Assembly (NCBI GenBank): GCA_948442365.1 | Contig: CAOJRU010000017.1 | Location: 1-40,835 of the forward strand | Direction of reading: 5' to 3' | Length of the DNA stretch: 40,835 nt | Origin: an uncultured Clostridium sp. | GTDB lineage: Bacteria > Bacillota > Clostridia > TANB77 > CAG-508 | Shown here: positions 26,943-35,812 of the stretch, one piece after another | How positions within the stretch are numbered: the first letter of the stretch is position 1 | Layout: every line of letters starts with the position of its first letter | Program-made: the position numbers and the translations under genes | Notes under the pieces: model-generated | What the model was told of the DNA's origin: nothing | The model's database searches: none | What the model saw: only the letters and a program-made list of their open reading frames with translations

Positions 26943-28177
26943 ACACTTTCCTCCTCTTTCTTCTTTTGTGTAATGTTTAATTTTTGTAAGCCTTTTTGTA
27001 TGTATTCGTTTTTCATAAAATATTCCCAGATAAGACCTGTTAGATAATTTTCAATCATTAGCATTGAGGTTCCCTTATCAATTCCAATACATTCTTCAGC
27101 GTACCAAGCCTTTTCACCTTCTAAGTTATAAGCATCCTTAAATCCATATTTTCCCCATAATTCAGGAAAATAATTGTAATAATATTCTAATGCTTGGATA
27201 GATAGTTCTGGCGTAAAAACTATGGAACCTGCTGCTCCACTTGGAGAAATCGTACCATCGTTTCCTTCTAACTTACTCATGGCTGGCATGGCTCCAAATT
27301 CTCCAGAATAACCACTTGGCCCAACACATGCTGTTAGTCCCCAAGAATTCTCTCCAAATGTTTTATATTTTTTGCTATTCTCTATACAATATTTTCTGTT
27401 AGCTAAAGTTGCTTTAATAGAATTTTGAAACCAGTTAATTCCATTGTTATCTCTTCTATTTCTAAAGTCAATCCACGCATGAGAATATTGATAGGTAAAT
27501 AAAGTTCCACAATAGGTATAAATTATATTTTTTATTTCTCCATAGTCTGTTATTGGCTTTTTAAAATCATCATACATACTACTTTCAATTGGAAAGGTAG
27601 GTGATGCTACTCCTAAAACATATAACATTAATTGTTCTGCATACATGTCCCAATGCCCTGAAAATCCTTGTTCTGGTGAATATCCCATATAAAATTGGTT
27701 TACGGTTTCATCTCGATACCAATTCCAGTTTATATTTTTATAGAGCTTTTCTGCTTTTTCTTTTACTTCTCCTTTAAAATATTCTCCTGCTAAAATAGCT
27801 CCACATATAAAAATACCTGTGTCGATAATGGAGACCTCACAATTCCATTCTCTTTTTGCTGTTTCCATATGAATAAAATGATAGAAAAATCCATTGGTTG
27901 TTTCCATATTATTTAAAAATGTATGGAGTGTCCCATTGGCTCTGTTGTATGCTTTTGAAAAGCTAATCCATTTTCTTTCTGCTCCAATAACTAAAGCTGC
28001 TAAGCCATATCCCACAGAGGCAATACTTGCTACCTCTGGTGCTAATTTACTTTTATCTCTAATTAAGCCATATCCTTTACTCTTTGGATTGGTATTGACT
28101 TCCTTCATAAAAAAGTTGTAGTCTCCTTTTAATTCTTTTTTTAGTATGGTTTCGCCTTTGCCTTTTATGATTCTCAT
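26939..28177 (-). CDS. GH144-like glucanase (glycoamylase-fold protein)
   Basis: This 412-aa alpha/alpha-barrel protein has no signal peptide. Segments such as VGYGLAALVIGAERKWIS, NGFFYHFIH, EVSIIDTGIFICGAIL, GHWDMYAEQLMLYVLG, QYSHAWIDFRNRRD and PSGAAGSIVFTPE match the PF10091 'glycoamylase' group that includes GH144 endo-beta-1,2-glucanases. I choose the ATG at 28177, not the GTG at 28240: a promoter ends at 28196 and GAGGTGAAGGG lies right before this ATG, so the longer form would begin upstream of the transcript. It forms an operon with the GH3 enzyme. Location in the cytoplasm implies that imported oligosaccharides are cut. Confidence 0.82.
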   Translation of the reverse strand: MRIIKGKGETILKKELKGDYNFFMKEVNTNPKSKGYGLIRDKSKLAPEVASIASVGYGLAALVIGAERKWISFSKAYNRANGTLHTFLNNMETTNGFFYHFIHMETAKREWNCEVSIIDTGIFICGAILAGEYFKGEVKEKAEKLYKNINWNWYRDETVNQFYMGYSPEQGFSGHWDMYAEQLMLYVLGVASPTFPIESSMYDDFKKPITDYGEIKNIIYTYCGTLFTYQYSHAWIDFRNRRDNNGINWFQNSIKATLANRKYCIENSKKYKTFGENSWGLTACVGPSGYSGEFGAMPAMSKLEGNDGTISPSGAAGSIVFTPELSIQALEYYYNYFPELWGKYGFKDAYNLEGEKAWYAEECIGIDKGTSMLMIENYLTGLIWEYFMKNEYIQKGLQKLNITQKKKEEESV

Positions 28178-28195
28178 TCCCTTCACCTCAATTCC

Positions 28196-28224
28196 ATTAT
28201 AAAGGCTACTTTTCCCAAAGGCAA
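28196..28224 (-). promoter_or_regulatory. Promoter of the GH144-GH3 operon
   Basis: On the minus strand, -35 TTGCCT (28224-28219), a 17-base spacer and -10 TATAAT (28201-28196). The leader is only about a dozen bases and decides the start codon. Confidence 0.7.
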
Positions 28225-28329
28225 TGGAGATTTTTGGCACTTTTGTCTTGATTTAACAAGATAACTAATTGGACAATACTATAATTTAAAATTTCGAATT
28301 TTTGTAAGTGAAACTTTTCTAAAATATAA

Positions 28330-28389
28330 AAAAAGAACCTCTATTATTAAAACTTTTTTTGTTTAATAATTGAGGTTCTCTTCTTTTTT
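28330..28389. terminator. Bidirectional intrinsic terminator
   Basis: A long stem, 28334-28350 with 28362-28380 (AGAACCTC... / ...GAGGTTCT), has an A-tract on the left and a T-tract on the right. It ends transcription of the GNAT gene on the minus strand. From 28241 to here I see no gene. Confidence 0.8.
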
Positions 28390-28402
28390 GTTTTAGGATA
28401 AT

Positions 28403-28832
28403 TTATTTTCTCCATTCCATAACATATTCCTTTTCACCGTGTCTCTTCATCTACTCTTATCTCTTTATTTTTAAAATTCATGGCCACATAGAAAAGGGTA
28501 GCATCTATATTTTTTTCATATACTTTTAAGGTTAAATAATCATACCTTTCTTTACAATAGTTTAGTAATCTTCTTCCAATGCCTTCTCTTAGAGAATCTT
28601 GCCTTACAAATAATGCACCAATAAATTCGTTTTCTAGAATACTAATAAAACCTTTTATCTCGTCATCTTCTGTATAGACATAAGTATCTGACTTCAATAA
28701 GTATTCGTTTTTTACTCTATTAAAATTTTCTAACCAATAATCTTTTTCAATAAAATCATGTGCTTTGAAGTTTCCTTTTGTCCATATTGTCATTATTTTA
28801 TTGGTATCTTCTTCTTTCCTTCTTCTTATCAT
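28403..28832 (-). CDS. GNAT-family N-acetyltransferase, read through a +1 shift at CGG
   Basis: The full product is 142 aa. It has the GNAT fold with EIKGFISILENEFIGALFV and the acetyl-CoA loop RQDSLREGIGRRLLNYCK (R/Q-x-x-G-x-G/A type), and it resembles the YjaB/YiaC-like group (start MIRRRKEEDTNKIMTIW, then AHDFIEKDYW). The first frame ends at residue 132: ACA CGG TGA. Skipping the C of CGG (28439) gives ETGEKEYVMEWRK and a stop at 28403. Related clostridial proteins end in 'D-E-x-T-G-E-K-E-Y-V-M-x-W', so the shifted end is the conserved one. GGGAGG precedes the ATG. Without the shift only the last beta-strand is lost. Confidence 0.85.
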
Positions 28833-28877
28833 TGGTACCTCCCTTATTTTCTTTTACCATTAGTATATATTAAATTA

Positions 28878-28909
28878 CAAAAAAACTCAAATAGCTTAAT
28901 TTGAGTTTT
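28878..28909 (-). terminator. Intrinsic terminator of the 48-aa protein gene
   Basis: A stem AAAACTCAAAT / ATTTGAGTTTT overlaps the stop codon of the small gene; read on the minus strand it ends in a run of T. Confidence 0.75.
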
Positions 28910-29042
28910 GCTGTTTTTCTACTTGTTTTTTCATTTTTTCTAACTCTAACTGAGATAACTCTTTTACAGAATAATAATCTCCATGACTAATACATGCTAT
29001 GATTCGTTTTAGAAAAGTTATATATTTTTCATCATTTATCAT
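28896..29042 (-). CDS. Small protein, 48 aa, unknown
   Basis: The product starts MINDEKYITFLKRIIACISH, continues GDYYSVKELSQLELEKMKKQ and ends in a charged Gln/Asn-rich tail. It looks like two amphipathic helices with no signal peptide. Support for a real gene: AAAGGGATG before the ATG, a TTGAAT-17-TATAAT promoter upstream, and a terminator overlapping the stop. It is divergent from the XRE regulator, which may control it. I do not recognise the family. Confidence 0.55.
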   Translation of the reverse strand: MINDEKYITFLKRIIACISHGDYYSVKELSQLELEKMKKQVEKQQNSN

Positions 29043-29133
29043 AATTTTACATCCCTTTGTTTTTATTTTTTATGCTCTAAGAATATGTTTTATTTTTGCT
29101 GGTAATACTATTAGTGTGATTTTCTTTTTGTCT

Positions 29134-29162
29134 ATTATATCACATTTAACCAGTAAATTCAA
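29134..29162 (-). promoter_or_regulatory. Promoter of the 48-aa protein gene
   Basis: On the minus strand, -35 TTGAAT (29162-29157), a 17-base spacer and -10 TATAAT (29139-29134). Confidence 0.65.
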
Positions 29163-29281
29163 GCATTTTTCAAAAAATTAGTGCCGTTCAATTTCATTTC
29201 TGTTGCAGTTTTAATGTGTTCAACATTTTTAGACATCTTGTTATACTAATATTAATACTTTGGATTGTATGGAGGTACGAA

Positions 29282-29623
29282 ATGAATTCAGTTTCAAAAT
29301 CTGATATTGATAAAAATTTCGGTAAAATATTAAGAGATTTTCGTATAAAAAATAATTTAACACAAGAGCAATTATCTGAAAAACTGGGAATTTCTTTAAA
29401 ATATATTTCTAGAATTGAAAATGGAAATAATGGTGTGAAAACACAAACTTTAATTAATTATATGAATATTTTGGGTATCACTCCAAATACCATATATGCA
29501 TCTTTCATTACCAATAAAGATGCTGCAAAAGAGAAGAAAATTTCAATGAAATTTTCTTCTCTTTCTGATGAGAAAAAGGATTTTATTAATTCTATGATTG
29601 ATTTAGTAAGAAATTTAGATTAA
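29282..29623 (+). CDS. XRE-family helix-turn-helix regulator
   Basis: This 113-aa protein has an N-terminal HTH_3 domain (FGKILRDFRIKNNLTQEQLS, EKLGISLKYISRIENGNNG) and a short C-terminal helical part (FSSLSDEKKDFINSMIDLVR). The ATG at 29282 has GGAGG seven bases upstream; a longer frame from 29216 adds a spurious hydrophobic stretch and is rejected. It likely represses its own and the divergent small gene's promoter, an inference from position. Confidence 0.9.
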   Translation: MNSVSKSDIDKNFGKILRDFRIKNNLTQEQLSEKLGISLKYISRIENGNNGVKTQTLINYMNILGITPNTIYASFITNKDAAKEKKISMKFSSLSDEKKDFINSMIDLVRNLD

Positions 29624-29624
29624 C

Positions 29625-29771
29625 TTGCCAAGAGGGACGGACCTTTTTGGCAAATTCTTTATACTAATAATAAAATAGTAAAAAATAAAAAAGTTTTTTG
29701 TTCAAGCAAAACTTTTTTATTTTTATGCTATTAAATTAAAACTTGCCAAAAAGGTCCGTCCCTCCTGGCAA
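29625..29771. repeat. REPIN-type paired repeat, copy B, with internal terminator
   Basis: Inverted 29-base units lie at 29625-29653 and 29743-29771 (28 of 29 bases match). Both share the GGGACGGACCTTTTTGGCA core with copy A at 14935. The 89-base middle holds a hairpin AAAAAGTTTT / AAAACTTTTTT (about 29688-29720) with flanking A/T tracts, a possible bidirectional terminator for the convergent XRE and aminopeptidase genes. Confidence 0.85.
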
Positions 29772-29784
29772 ATTCTACTATTAT

Positions 29785-31182
29785 TTATTCTTGCCAAAAA
29801 GCCTTATAAGTCTCATAGGCAGAATAGATATCATATTTACTTGTCACTTCATAAGGTGCATGCATACAAAGCACAGGGACGCCACAATCAATAACATCTG
29901 TTCCTTTATTGGCTAAAATATAGGCAATGGTTCCGCCTCCGCCAATATCAACTTTTCCTAATTCCGTTAATTGATATTTAATATTGCTTTTTTCTAATAC
30001 ATTTCTTACCCAAGCCACATATTCAGCATTGGCATCAGAAGCACCAGACTTACCTCTTGCTCCTGTATATTTTACTAAAGCAATTCCTTTCCCTAAAAAT
30101 CCTGCATTGGTTTTATCTGATACAGAACTATAAATTGGGTCATAACCTGCATCTACATCAGAAGATAGCATTTTTGAAAAACAAAATACTTTATCTAATA
30201 AATTGGGTCTATTTACTTGTAATTTGTTTAATATCTCTGAAATGAAAAAGTCAAACATATGGGATTCCATTCCTGTATTTCCCATACTACCTATTTCTTC
30301 TTTATCAGATAAAATACAAACTGCCGTATTTTTAACATGTTCTAATTCCATCATAGCTGACAGTGATGTATAAGCACATACTTTATCATCTTGACCATAA
30401 GCTGCTACCATACTTTCGTCAAAACCTAAACTTCTTGCTCGAAAAGCTGGTACTAATTCTAATTCTGAACTTGTAAAATCTACTTCTGTAATACCATATT
30501 TTTGGTTTAAAATATTTAAAATATTTAGCTTTACCTTTTCTGTTACTTTTTTATCTGGATAAGGAATACTTCCAATTAATAGATTTAAGTCTTCTCCCTC
30601 TATTCCATTTTTAAGTTTTTTCTCCATTTGTTCTTGTGCTAAATGTGGTAATAAATCTGTAATAGTAAAGATAGGATCGTTTTCATTTTCTCCTATATTA
30701 ACTTCTATTTTTTCTCCATTTGTTTTTACAATAACACCATGTATACTTAATGGAATCGTTGTCCATTGATATTTTTTGATTCCTCCATAATAATGTGTTT
30801 TAAAATAAGCAAATCCTGTGTCTTCATATAGTGGATTTGGCTTTAAATCTAATCTTGGTGAATCTACATGGGAACCAATAATATGCATTCCATTTTCAAT
30901 GCTCTCTTCTCCTATGATTGCTAAATACATGCTTTTGTCTCGATTCACAAAATAGACTTTGTCTCCTGGTTTTAAGGTTTCAAATTCTATAATATCCCTA
31001 TAACCATTGCTATTAGCTAGCATTCTTGCTTGTTTAATAAATTCTCTTTCTGTTTTTGCTACATTTAAAAAATCCATATAATTTTTCGATAATTTAAAAA
31101 TCTTTTCCTTTTTTGTTTCATCTATACTATCCCATCCATTTTCTTTTTGATTAAAAAGTTTGTCTTTTAGTTCTTCTCCCAT
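29785..31182 (-). CDS. M18 family aminopeptidase (aspartyl aminopeptidase)
   Basis: This 465-aa cytosolic zinc exopeptidase has the M18 zinc ligands and motifs in order: GSHVDSPRLDLKPNPLYED, AYGQDDKVCAYTSLSAM, LSDKEEIGSMGNTGM, SSDVDAGYDP and, at the end, PVLCMHAPYEVTSKYDIYSA. It removes N-terminal acidic (and other) residues from peptides. Length and motif order match intact bacterial M18 enzymes. GGAAGG precedes the ATG. It appears to be a single-gene unit. Confidence 0.94.
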   Translation of the reverse strand: MGEELKDKLFNQKENGWDSIDETKKEKIFKLSKNYMDFLNVAKTEREFIKQARMLANSNGYRDIIEFETLKPGDKVYFVNRDKSMYLAIIGEESIENGMHIIGSHVDSPRLDLKPNPLYEDTGFAYFKTHYYGGIKKYQWTTIPLSIHGVIVKTNGEKIEVNIGENENDPIFTITDLLPHLAQEQMEKKLKNGIEGEDLNLLIGSIPYPDKKVTEKVKLNILNILNQKYGITEVDFTSSELELVPAFRARSLGFDESMVAAYGQDDKVCAYTSLSAMMELEHVKNTAVCILSDKEEIGSMGNTGMESHMFDFFISEILNKLQVNRPNLLDKVFCFSKMLSSDVDAGYDPIYSSVSDKTNAGFLGKGIALVKYTGARGKSGASDANAEYVAWVRNVLEKSNIKYQLTELGKVDIGGGGTIAYILANKGTDVIDCGVPVLCMHAPYEVTSKYDIYSAYETYKAFWQE

Positions 31183-31298
31183 TCTTATCCTTCCTTTCTT
31201 TTTATTTTATCAATATTTTATCACAACAATATTTATTTTTCCAGCTTTTTTATAATTTATTCCTAAAAACTGGTTATACTAAATTTAGGAGGTACAAA

Positions 31299-32804
31299 AT
31301 GAATTCTCTATGGTTAGATTTAGATAGAAAAACGAATCAATATCCTTCGCTTTCTAATGACACCGAAACAGATGTATGTATTATTGGTGCTGGTATTTTA
31401 GGTCTTACGTCTGCTTATTATTTAAGCAATTTAGGATTTAAAGTAGTTGTTTTAGAAAAAGATGATATTGGTGAAAAAACAACTGGTCATACAACCGCAA
31501 AAATTACCAGTCAGCATAATTTGTTTTACGATTATTTAATTCATTCTTATGGAAAAAAATTTGCTTCTGATTATTTACAAGCAAATGAAAAGGCAATTCA
31601 AAATATAAAACAAATTATTGATTCCGAAAAGATTAAATGTGATTTCCAATATCAAAATAGCTATGTCTATACTACACAAAAATCCGAATTAAAGGCAATA
31701 AAAAAAGAAGTATCTGCTGTAGAATCACTTGGATTTCCTTGTGAATTTGTTACGAAAACAGGCCTTCCTTTTGAAGTGGAAGGAGCCATTTGTTTTAAAA
31801 ATCAAGCACAGTTCCATCCCTTAAAATATTTAGATGGTTTATGCCATAGTATTATTTCTCATGATGGCCAAATTTATACTAATACAGTAGTCACTAATGT
31901 AGAAAAAAATACGGATGCTACTTATCTAGTTTCTACCAATAACACTACTGTTAAAAGTAAATTTGTAATTGTTGCTAGTCACTATCCATTTATCAATTTT
32001 CCTGGATTCTATTTTGTTAAAATGTATCAATCTACTTCTTACCTAATTGCTGTAGATACCAAGAAAACTCTTTTTAATGGTATGTATATCAATCCTTCTA
32101 GTCCTACTTTTTCCTATCGAACTGCCAAATATCAAGGAAAAGAATTATTATTAATTGGTGGTGGTGATCATAAAACTGGTCAACCTTCTTGTTACCAAGA
32201 TACTTATGGTATTTTAGAGCAAGAAGCTAAAAAGTTTTATCCTAATTGTGAAGTTCTATATCGATGGAATACACGTGATTGTATTTCACTAGATAAAATT
32301 CCTTATATTGGTCCATACTCTCCTACTATGCCTAATGTGTTTGTTGGTACTGGTTTTAAAAAATGGGGAATGACTTTGTCTAATGTAGCTGCCAATATTA
32401 TTACAGATGAAATTTGTGGTAAAAATAATAAATATGCTTATTTATTTAAGCCTTCTCGTTTGAAACCAATTAAAAATAGAGATGAAATGAAAAACATTTT
32501 AGTTCAATCTACTAATTCTTTGGTATTAAATAAATTTAAGGATGCTAACATGTCTTTTGATGAAATTAAAAATAATTCTGGTAGTATTATTGAAATTCAC
32601 AATGAAAAAATTGGTATTTATAAAAGCCCTGAAGGAAAGATTTATGCGGTTAAACCTATGTGCACTCATTTAGGTTGTTTACTTTCTTGGAATGATGTTG
32701 ATAAAACTTGGGATTGCCCTTGTCATGGTTCTCGTTTTGATTTTCAAGGTAGGAATTTATATGATCCTGCTTTTAAGAATTTAGAAGTTTATGATCTGGA
32801 TTAA
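31299..32804 (+). CDS. FAD-dependent oxidoreductase with C-terminal Rieske [2Fe-2S] domain
   Basis: This 501-aa protein has a DAO-type FAD domain. The dinucleotide motif is CIIGAGILGLTSAYYLSNLG, followed by VVLEKDDIGEKTTGHTTAKI, and FVGTGFKKWGMTLSNVAANI near the end of the FAD domain. A Rieske domain (about 420-501) has both ligand pairs: C-T-H-L-G-C and C-P-C-H-G-S. Such fused proteins occur in many anaerobes, are thought to pass electrons between an amine or other donor and the Rieske centre, and lack an assigned substrate. AGGAGG precedes the ATG. It stands alone before a palindrome and a LysR regulator. Confidence 0.92.
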   Translation: MNSLWLDLDRKTNQYPSLSNDTETDVCIIGAGILGLTSAYYLSNLGFKVVVLEKDDIGEKTTGHTTAKITSQHNLFYDYLIHSYGKKFASDYLQANEKAIQNIKQIIDSEKIKCDFQYQNSYVYTTQKSELKAIKKEVSAVESLGFPCEFVTKTGLPFEVEGAICFKNQAQFHPLKYLDGLCHSIISHDGQIYTNTVVTNVEKNTDATYLVSTNNTTVKSKFVIVASHYPFINFPGFYFVKMYQSTSYLIAVDTKKTLFNGMYINPSSPTFSYRTAKYQGKELLLIGGGDHKTGQPSCYQDTYGILEQEAKKFYPNCEVLYRWNTRDCISLDKIPYIGPYSPTMPNVFVGTGFKKWGMTLSNVAANIITDEICGKNNKYAYLFKPSRLKPIKNRDEMKNILVQSTNSLVLNKFKDANMSFDEIKNNSGSIIEIHNEKIGIYKSPEGKIYAVKPMCTHLGCLLSWNDVDKTWDCPCHGSRFDFQGRNLYDPAFKNLEVYDLD

Positions 32805-32823
32805 TGATTTTAGGGATACTGTT

Positions 32824-32843
32824 AACCTAGTATATACTAGGTT
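32824..32843. promoter_or_regulatory. Perfect 20-bp palindrome
   Basis: AACCTAGTATATACTAGGTT lies 19 bases after the oxidoreductase stop. There is no T-tract, so it looks more like a protein-binding site than a terminator. Its regulator is unknown. Confidence 0.5.
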
Positions 32844-32906
32844 GACAGCATTGATCAAACACTAATACGACTGTAATATAAATTTTACTTTTTTACGTTT
32901 TTTTAT

Positions 32907-32935
32907 TGACTTGTAGCTGTTTTTTTGCTACAATT
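32907..32935 (+). promoter_or_regulatory. Promoter with internal inverted repeat upstream of lysR
   Basis: -35 TTGACT (32907-32912), a 17-base spacer and -10 TACAAT (32930-32935). The inverted repeat TTGTAGC (32912-32918) / GCTACAA (32928-32934) fills the spacer and overlaps the -10 box, so a bound regulator would block the promoter. Confidence 0.6.
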
Positions 32936-32941
32936 TCTTTA

Positions 32942-33022
32942 ATAAATCATATATTTATATGTTTTATTTTTTGTTTATTGAACTAGATTTCTACTTAAAC
33001 TAAGTAATCTAGTTCTATTTTT
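32942..33022 (+). ncRNA. Short leader or small RNA ended by an attenuator-like terminator
   Basis: Transcription from the promoter at 32907 would run about 80 bases with no ORF into the hairpin GAACTAGATT (32980-32989) / AATCTAGTTC (33006-33015), followed by TATTTTTA. The hairpin lies before the LysR gene (33059), so it is either an attenuator of lysR or a free small RNA. Confidence 0.4.
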
Positions 33023-33058
33023 ATATTACAATAAGCTGTATCTAAGGGAAGTATAATC

Positions 33059-33931
33059 ATGGTAAATTTAGAACTATATAGGATATTTAAGATTGTAGCA
33101 GATGAAGGAAATTTAACAAAAGCAAGTCAACTCTTACATATTTCACAACCTGCTGTAACTAAACATATTAAAAATTTAGAAAATGAATTACAAATAACAT
33201 TATTTAAACGCTATAAACATGGTATGTTATTGACAGAACAAGGACAAGCACTTTTTGAAGCAATTAGCGATTCGGTTTCTCTTTTATCTAATATAGATAG
33301 AAAATTTAGAGAAACTAAAGACATAAATTTAGGAACTCATATCACTATGTTAAGCAGAATGTTTAGCTCTTGTATTGGAGAATATTATCAAAAACATGAA
33401 AAAAGCAAAATTAATGTAATCAATGAAAATGTAGATGTTATGCTTTCAAAATTGGCAAATGGAGAATTAGATATTGTTTTATCAAAAAAAGCAAATGAAA
33501 ACATGTATGATAACAAAAAAATAAAATTTATTAGTTTGGGAAAACTTCATGATATTTTTGTTGTTAATACTCATTCTCCTTTACTAAATAAAGTATTGAC
33601 AAAAAATGACCTAAAACATGAGATTATCTACACGCCTAGAAAAAGTTCTTTAACTACACAAAATCTTATGAAGTCTTTAGATTTACCTTGTGATAAAGAA
33701 GTTCATTATATAAAAAATATGACTTATTCTACTATGTTGGGTATTATTAAAAAAGACAAAGGAATCGGAATTATAACCCAAGAATATATTTTAGATGAAT
33801 TAAAAGAAAATAAGCTATCTATACTAAAAACCGACTTTGCATTAGAGCCCTTAGCATTTGGTTTTTATATAAATTCTACTAATAAATTTAATGAATTAAA
33901 CGATTTTATTAAAATTTTAAAGAATTTCTAA
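33059..33931 (+). CDS. LysR-family transcriptional regulator
   Basis: This 290-aa protein has an N-terminal winged HTH (LELYRIFKIVADEGNLTKAS, QLLHISQPAVTKHIKNLENE) and a substrate-binding effector domain (about 90-285). AGGGAAG precedes the ATG. It may regulate itself through the repeat in its promoter and its neighbours on either side: the Rieske oxidoreductase upstream and the unknown gene at 34049, which has its own promoter. The effector cannot be predicted. Confidence 0.92.
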   Translation: MVNLELYRIFKIVADEGNLTKASQLLHISQPAVTKHIKNLENELQITLFKRYKHGMLLTEQGQALFEAISDSVSLLSNIDRKFRETKDINLGTHITMLSRMFSSCIGEYYQKHEKSKINVINENVDVMLSKLANGELDIVLSKKANENMYDNKKIKFISLGKLHDIFVVNTHSPLLNKVLTKNDLKHEIIYTPRKSSLTTQNLMKSLDLPCDKEVHYIKNMTYSTMLGIIKKDKGIGIITQEYILDELKENKLSILKTDFALEPLAFGFYINSTNKFNELNDFIKILKNF

Positions 33932-33974
33932 GCAAATTATAACTTTTAGTTATAATTTATTTACAAAAATATAT

Positions 33975-34003
33975 TTTTCATAATATGGAAACCTTGTTAT
34001 AAT
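33975..34003 (+). promoter_or_regulatory. Promoter of the unknown gene at 34049
   Basis: -35 TTTTCA (33975-33980), a 17-base spacer and a perfect -10 TATAAT (33998-34003). A weak AT-rich hairpin at 33934-33958 may end the lysR transcript. Confidence 0.6.
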
Positions 34004-34048
34004 TAAATAAACAATTATTGAATCTAAATTATGGAAAGGTTTTTTATT

Positions 34049-35163
34049 ATGGTTAATTTAACATTTAATGATGAAACACAAATGAAAATAGTAGAATTTT
34101 TACAAACAACTGAAAAATTACTTTCTGATATAACTAGCAAATTGTCTCATTCACCAAAAAAGGCAAAATATATGCTATGTCTGATTTGGGACTTTCTTAT
34201 GATGCCGTCAGAATGATGGGTGGTTTTTTTACTGGAACTTGCACTATTTGGGATTGTGATATTCCTTTTGTTCCTATTGATGTAACAATGAATGTATGTG
34301 GCGTATGTGCCTATCGATTAAAACATAAAATAACACCGCAAAAATTTAGAACATTAGTCGAAAATGTTTTTCAAAATGATGCCACTTATTCTTGGAACTA
34401 TCATAAAGGAAATCATTTTTGTACGTTATGTTATTGCGATGGAAAAGAGAATTTAAAGGAAGGTTATTATGTTGTAGTACATGCCTCAGCATCGGAATAT
34501 AAAGAAGGAAACAGCCAAGAAGGCCTATATCCAGAAAAAGGGAATTGGTATTATAATCATATAAAAAAATATGTTGATAATGAAACGGGAAGATATTTGA
34601 GATATTTAGATGGAGAATATGCAAAAAAATTTTGGGATATTTCTCACTTTTTAGAAAAGTTTAATGAAAATAGAAATGAATACTTTATAAAAGCTGCTTT
34701 TAAAAATCTGGTTGACGAAAAAATAATTAATATTCAACATTATGGTATGCCTACACAACATTCTATATGTATTGGATGTCATTGGAATGAAGGAATGTAT
34801 CCTTTGCTTACTGCTCCTGGAGAAGATATTTATTTTATTAATCCTATATCAAATGAGAATAATCAGTTTTTCCATGATGGAAAAAAATTTGTTTTAAGTC
34901 CTCATGGATTAGGTCTTAAAATTCCTAATAAAAATGATAGTATCATTATAAGTAAAGATAATATTATAATAGGAGAAAAGAGTTTTAGGGATGGACAGGG
35001 TCTAAATATTGATGTGGATGCTAAAATTAGAGGAACTACAAAAGACGATAAGCCTATTGAAGAAACTGTAAAAGATATTCTAAAGATATATCCTGGTGAA
35101 ATTCAGGGAAAAATGAAACAAATAGCTTCTGTTACGAAACGAGGTTTTACAATATATGAATAG
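34049..35163 (+). CDS. Unknown protein, about 371 aa, read through a -1 shift at A AAA AAG
   Basis: The first frame (ATG 34049, AAAGG upstream) gives MVNLTFNDETQMKIVEFLQT and on to KLSHSPKK. It ends at 34216. At 34156-34162 the sequence is A AAA AAG in the reading frame, the same heptamer as the dnaX -1 site. A -1 slip continues as GKIYAMSDLGLSYDAVRMMG and runs 330 codons to 35163 without a stop. The long part has many Cys and His (for example VCGVCAYRLKH, HFCTLCYCDGKE, HSICIGCHWNE), suggesting metal binding, and no membrane segment. I do not recognise the family. No upstream Shine-Dalgarno stimulator or strong downstream hairpin is obvious, so loss of one A from the run is an equal explanation. 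Confidence 0.6.
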
Positions 35164-35357
35164 AATGCTTGATTGCCTAAACCATCTATATTATATCAAA
35201 CGACAAAATTTATTTTTACTGATGGCTAGAAGTTTTTTAATCTCACATAAGTTTATGAATTCGTGATTTAAAAAATATACATATACAAGTTGAAAGTGAA
35301 TTACAAAAAATAAATTAAAACCCTATTGCATTACTTTTGGATTATTTTTAAAATAAA

Positions 35358-35398
35358 AACTCTGTAATCTACAAACATAAGTAATTACAGAGTTTTTT
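35358..35398 (+). terminator. Intrinsic terminator
   Basis: An 11-bp stem, AACTCTGTAAT (35358-35368) / ATTACAGAGTT (35384-35394), is followed by TTTT. It lies 195 bases after the unknown gene; I see no gene in between. Confidence 0.8.
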
Positions 35399-35401
35399 GT
35401 A

Positions 35402-35477
35402 TGGTCGAGGCGACAGGGATCGAACCTGCGACCTCATGGTCCCAAACCACGCGCGCTACCAACTGCGCTACGCCTCG
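35402..35477 (-). tRNA. tRNA-Pro(UGG)
   Basis: A 76-base cloverleaf with encoded CCA. The acceptor is CGAGGCG with CGCCTCG, the anticodon loop TTTGGGA (anticodon TGG), and the T-loop GTTCGATCC. Confidence 0.96.
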
Positions 35478-35601
35478 ATATTTAACGCCTATATATAATA
35501 ACACAAATGAAACAAATTTGCAATATTTTTTTTAACTTTTTTCAAGTTTTTTTCATTTCTACTTGAAAATTCGATTATTACCAGTTATAATAATATAGTA
35601 T

Positions 35602-35678
<77 letters not shown>

Positions 35679-35788
35679 TTTTGAGCCTATTTTTTCATAT
35701 TTCATATTATTGGATAATATCTGAAAGCATTGAAAAATAGGCATTTTATATTTTTAATCATTCCGTACTATTTTAAAATATTTTTTCT

Positions 35789-35810
35789 ATTGCATGACAA
35801 ATTGCATGAC
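35789..35810. repeat. Two tandem copies of ATTGCATGAC
   Basis: Two 10-base direct repeats with a 2-base spacer lie about 110 bases after tRNA-Arg(ACG). They could mark a site-specific recombination core, but no integrase gene is nearby. Confidence 0.35.
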
Positions 35811-35812
35811 TT

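Noticed and set aside
35679..35812. Integrated element boundary (att site) next to tRNA-Arg(ACG)
   Set aside because: There is a short direct repeat, but no duplicated tRNA 3' end and no integrase were found, so only the repeat is reported.
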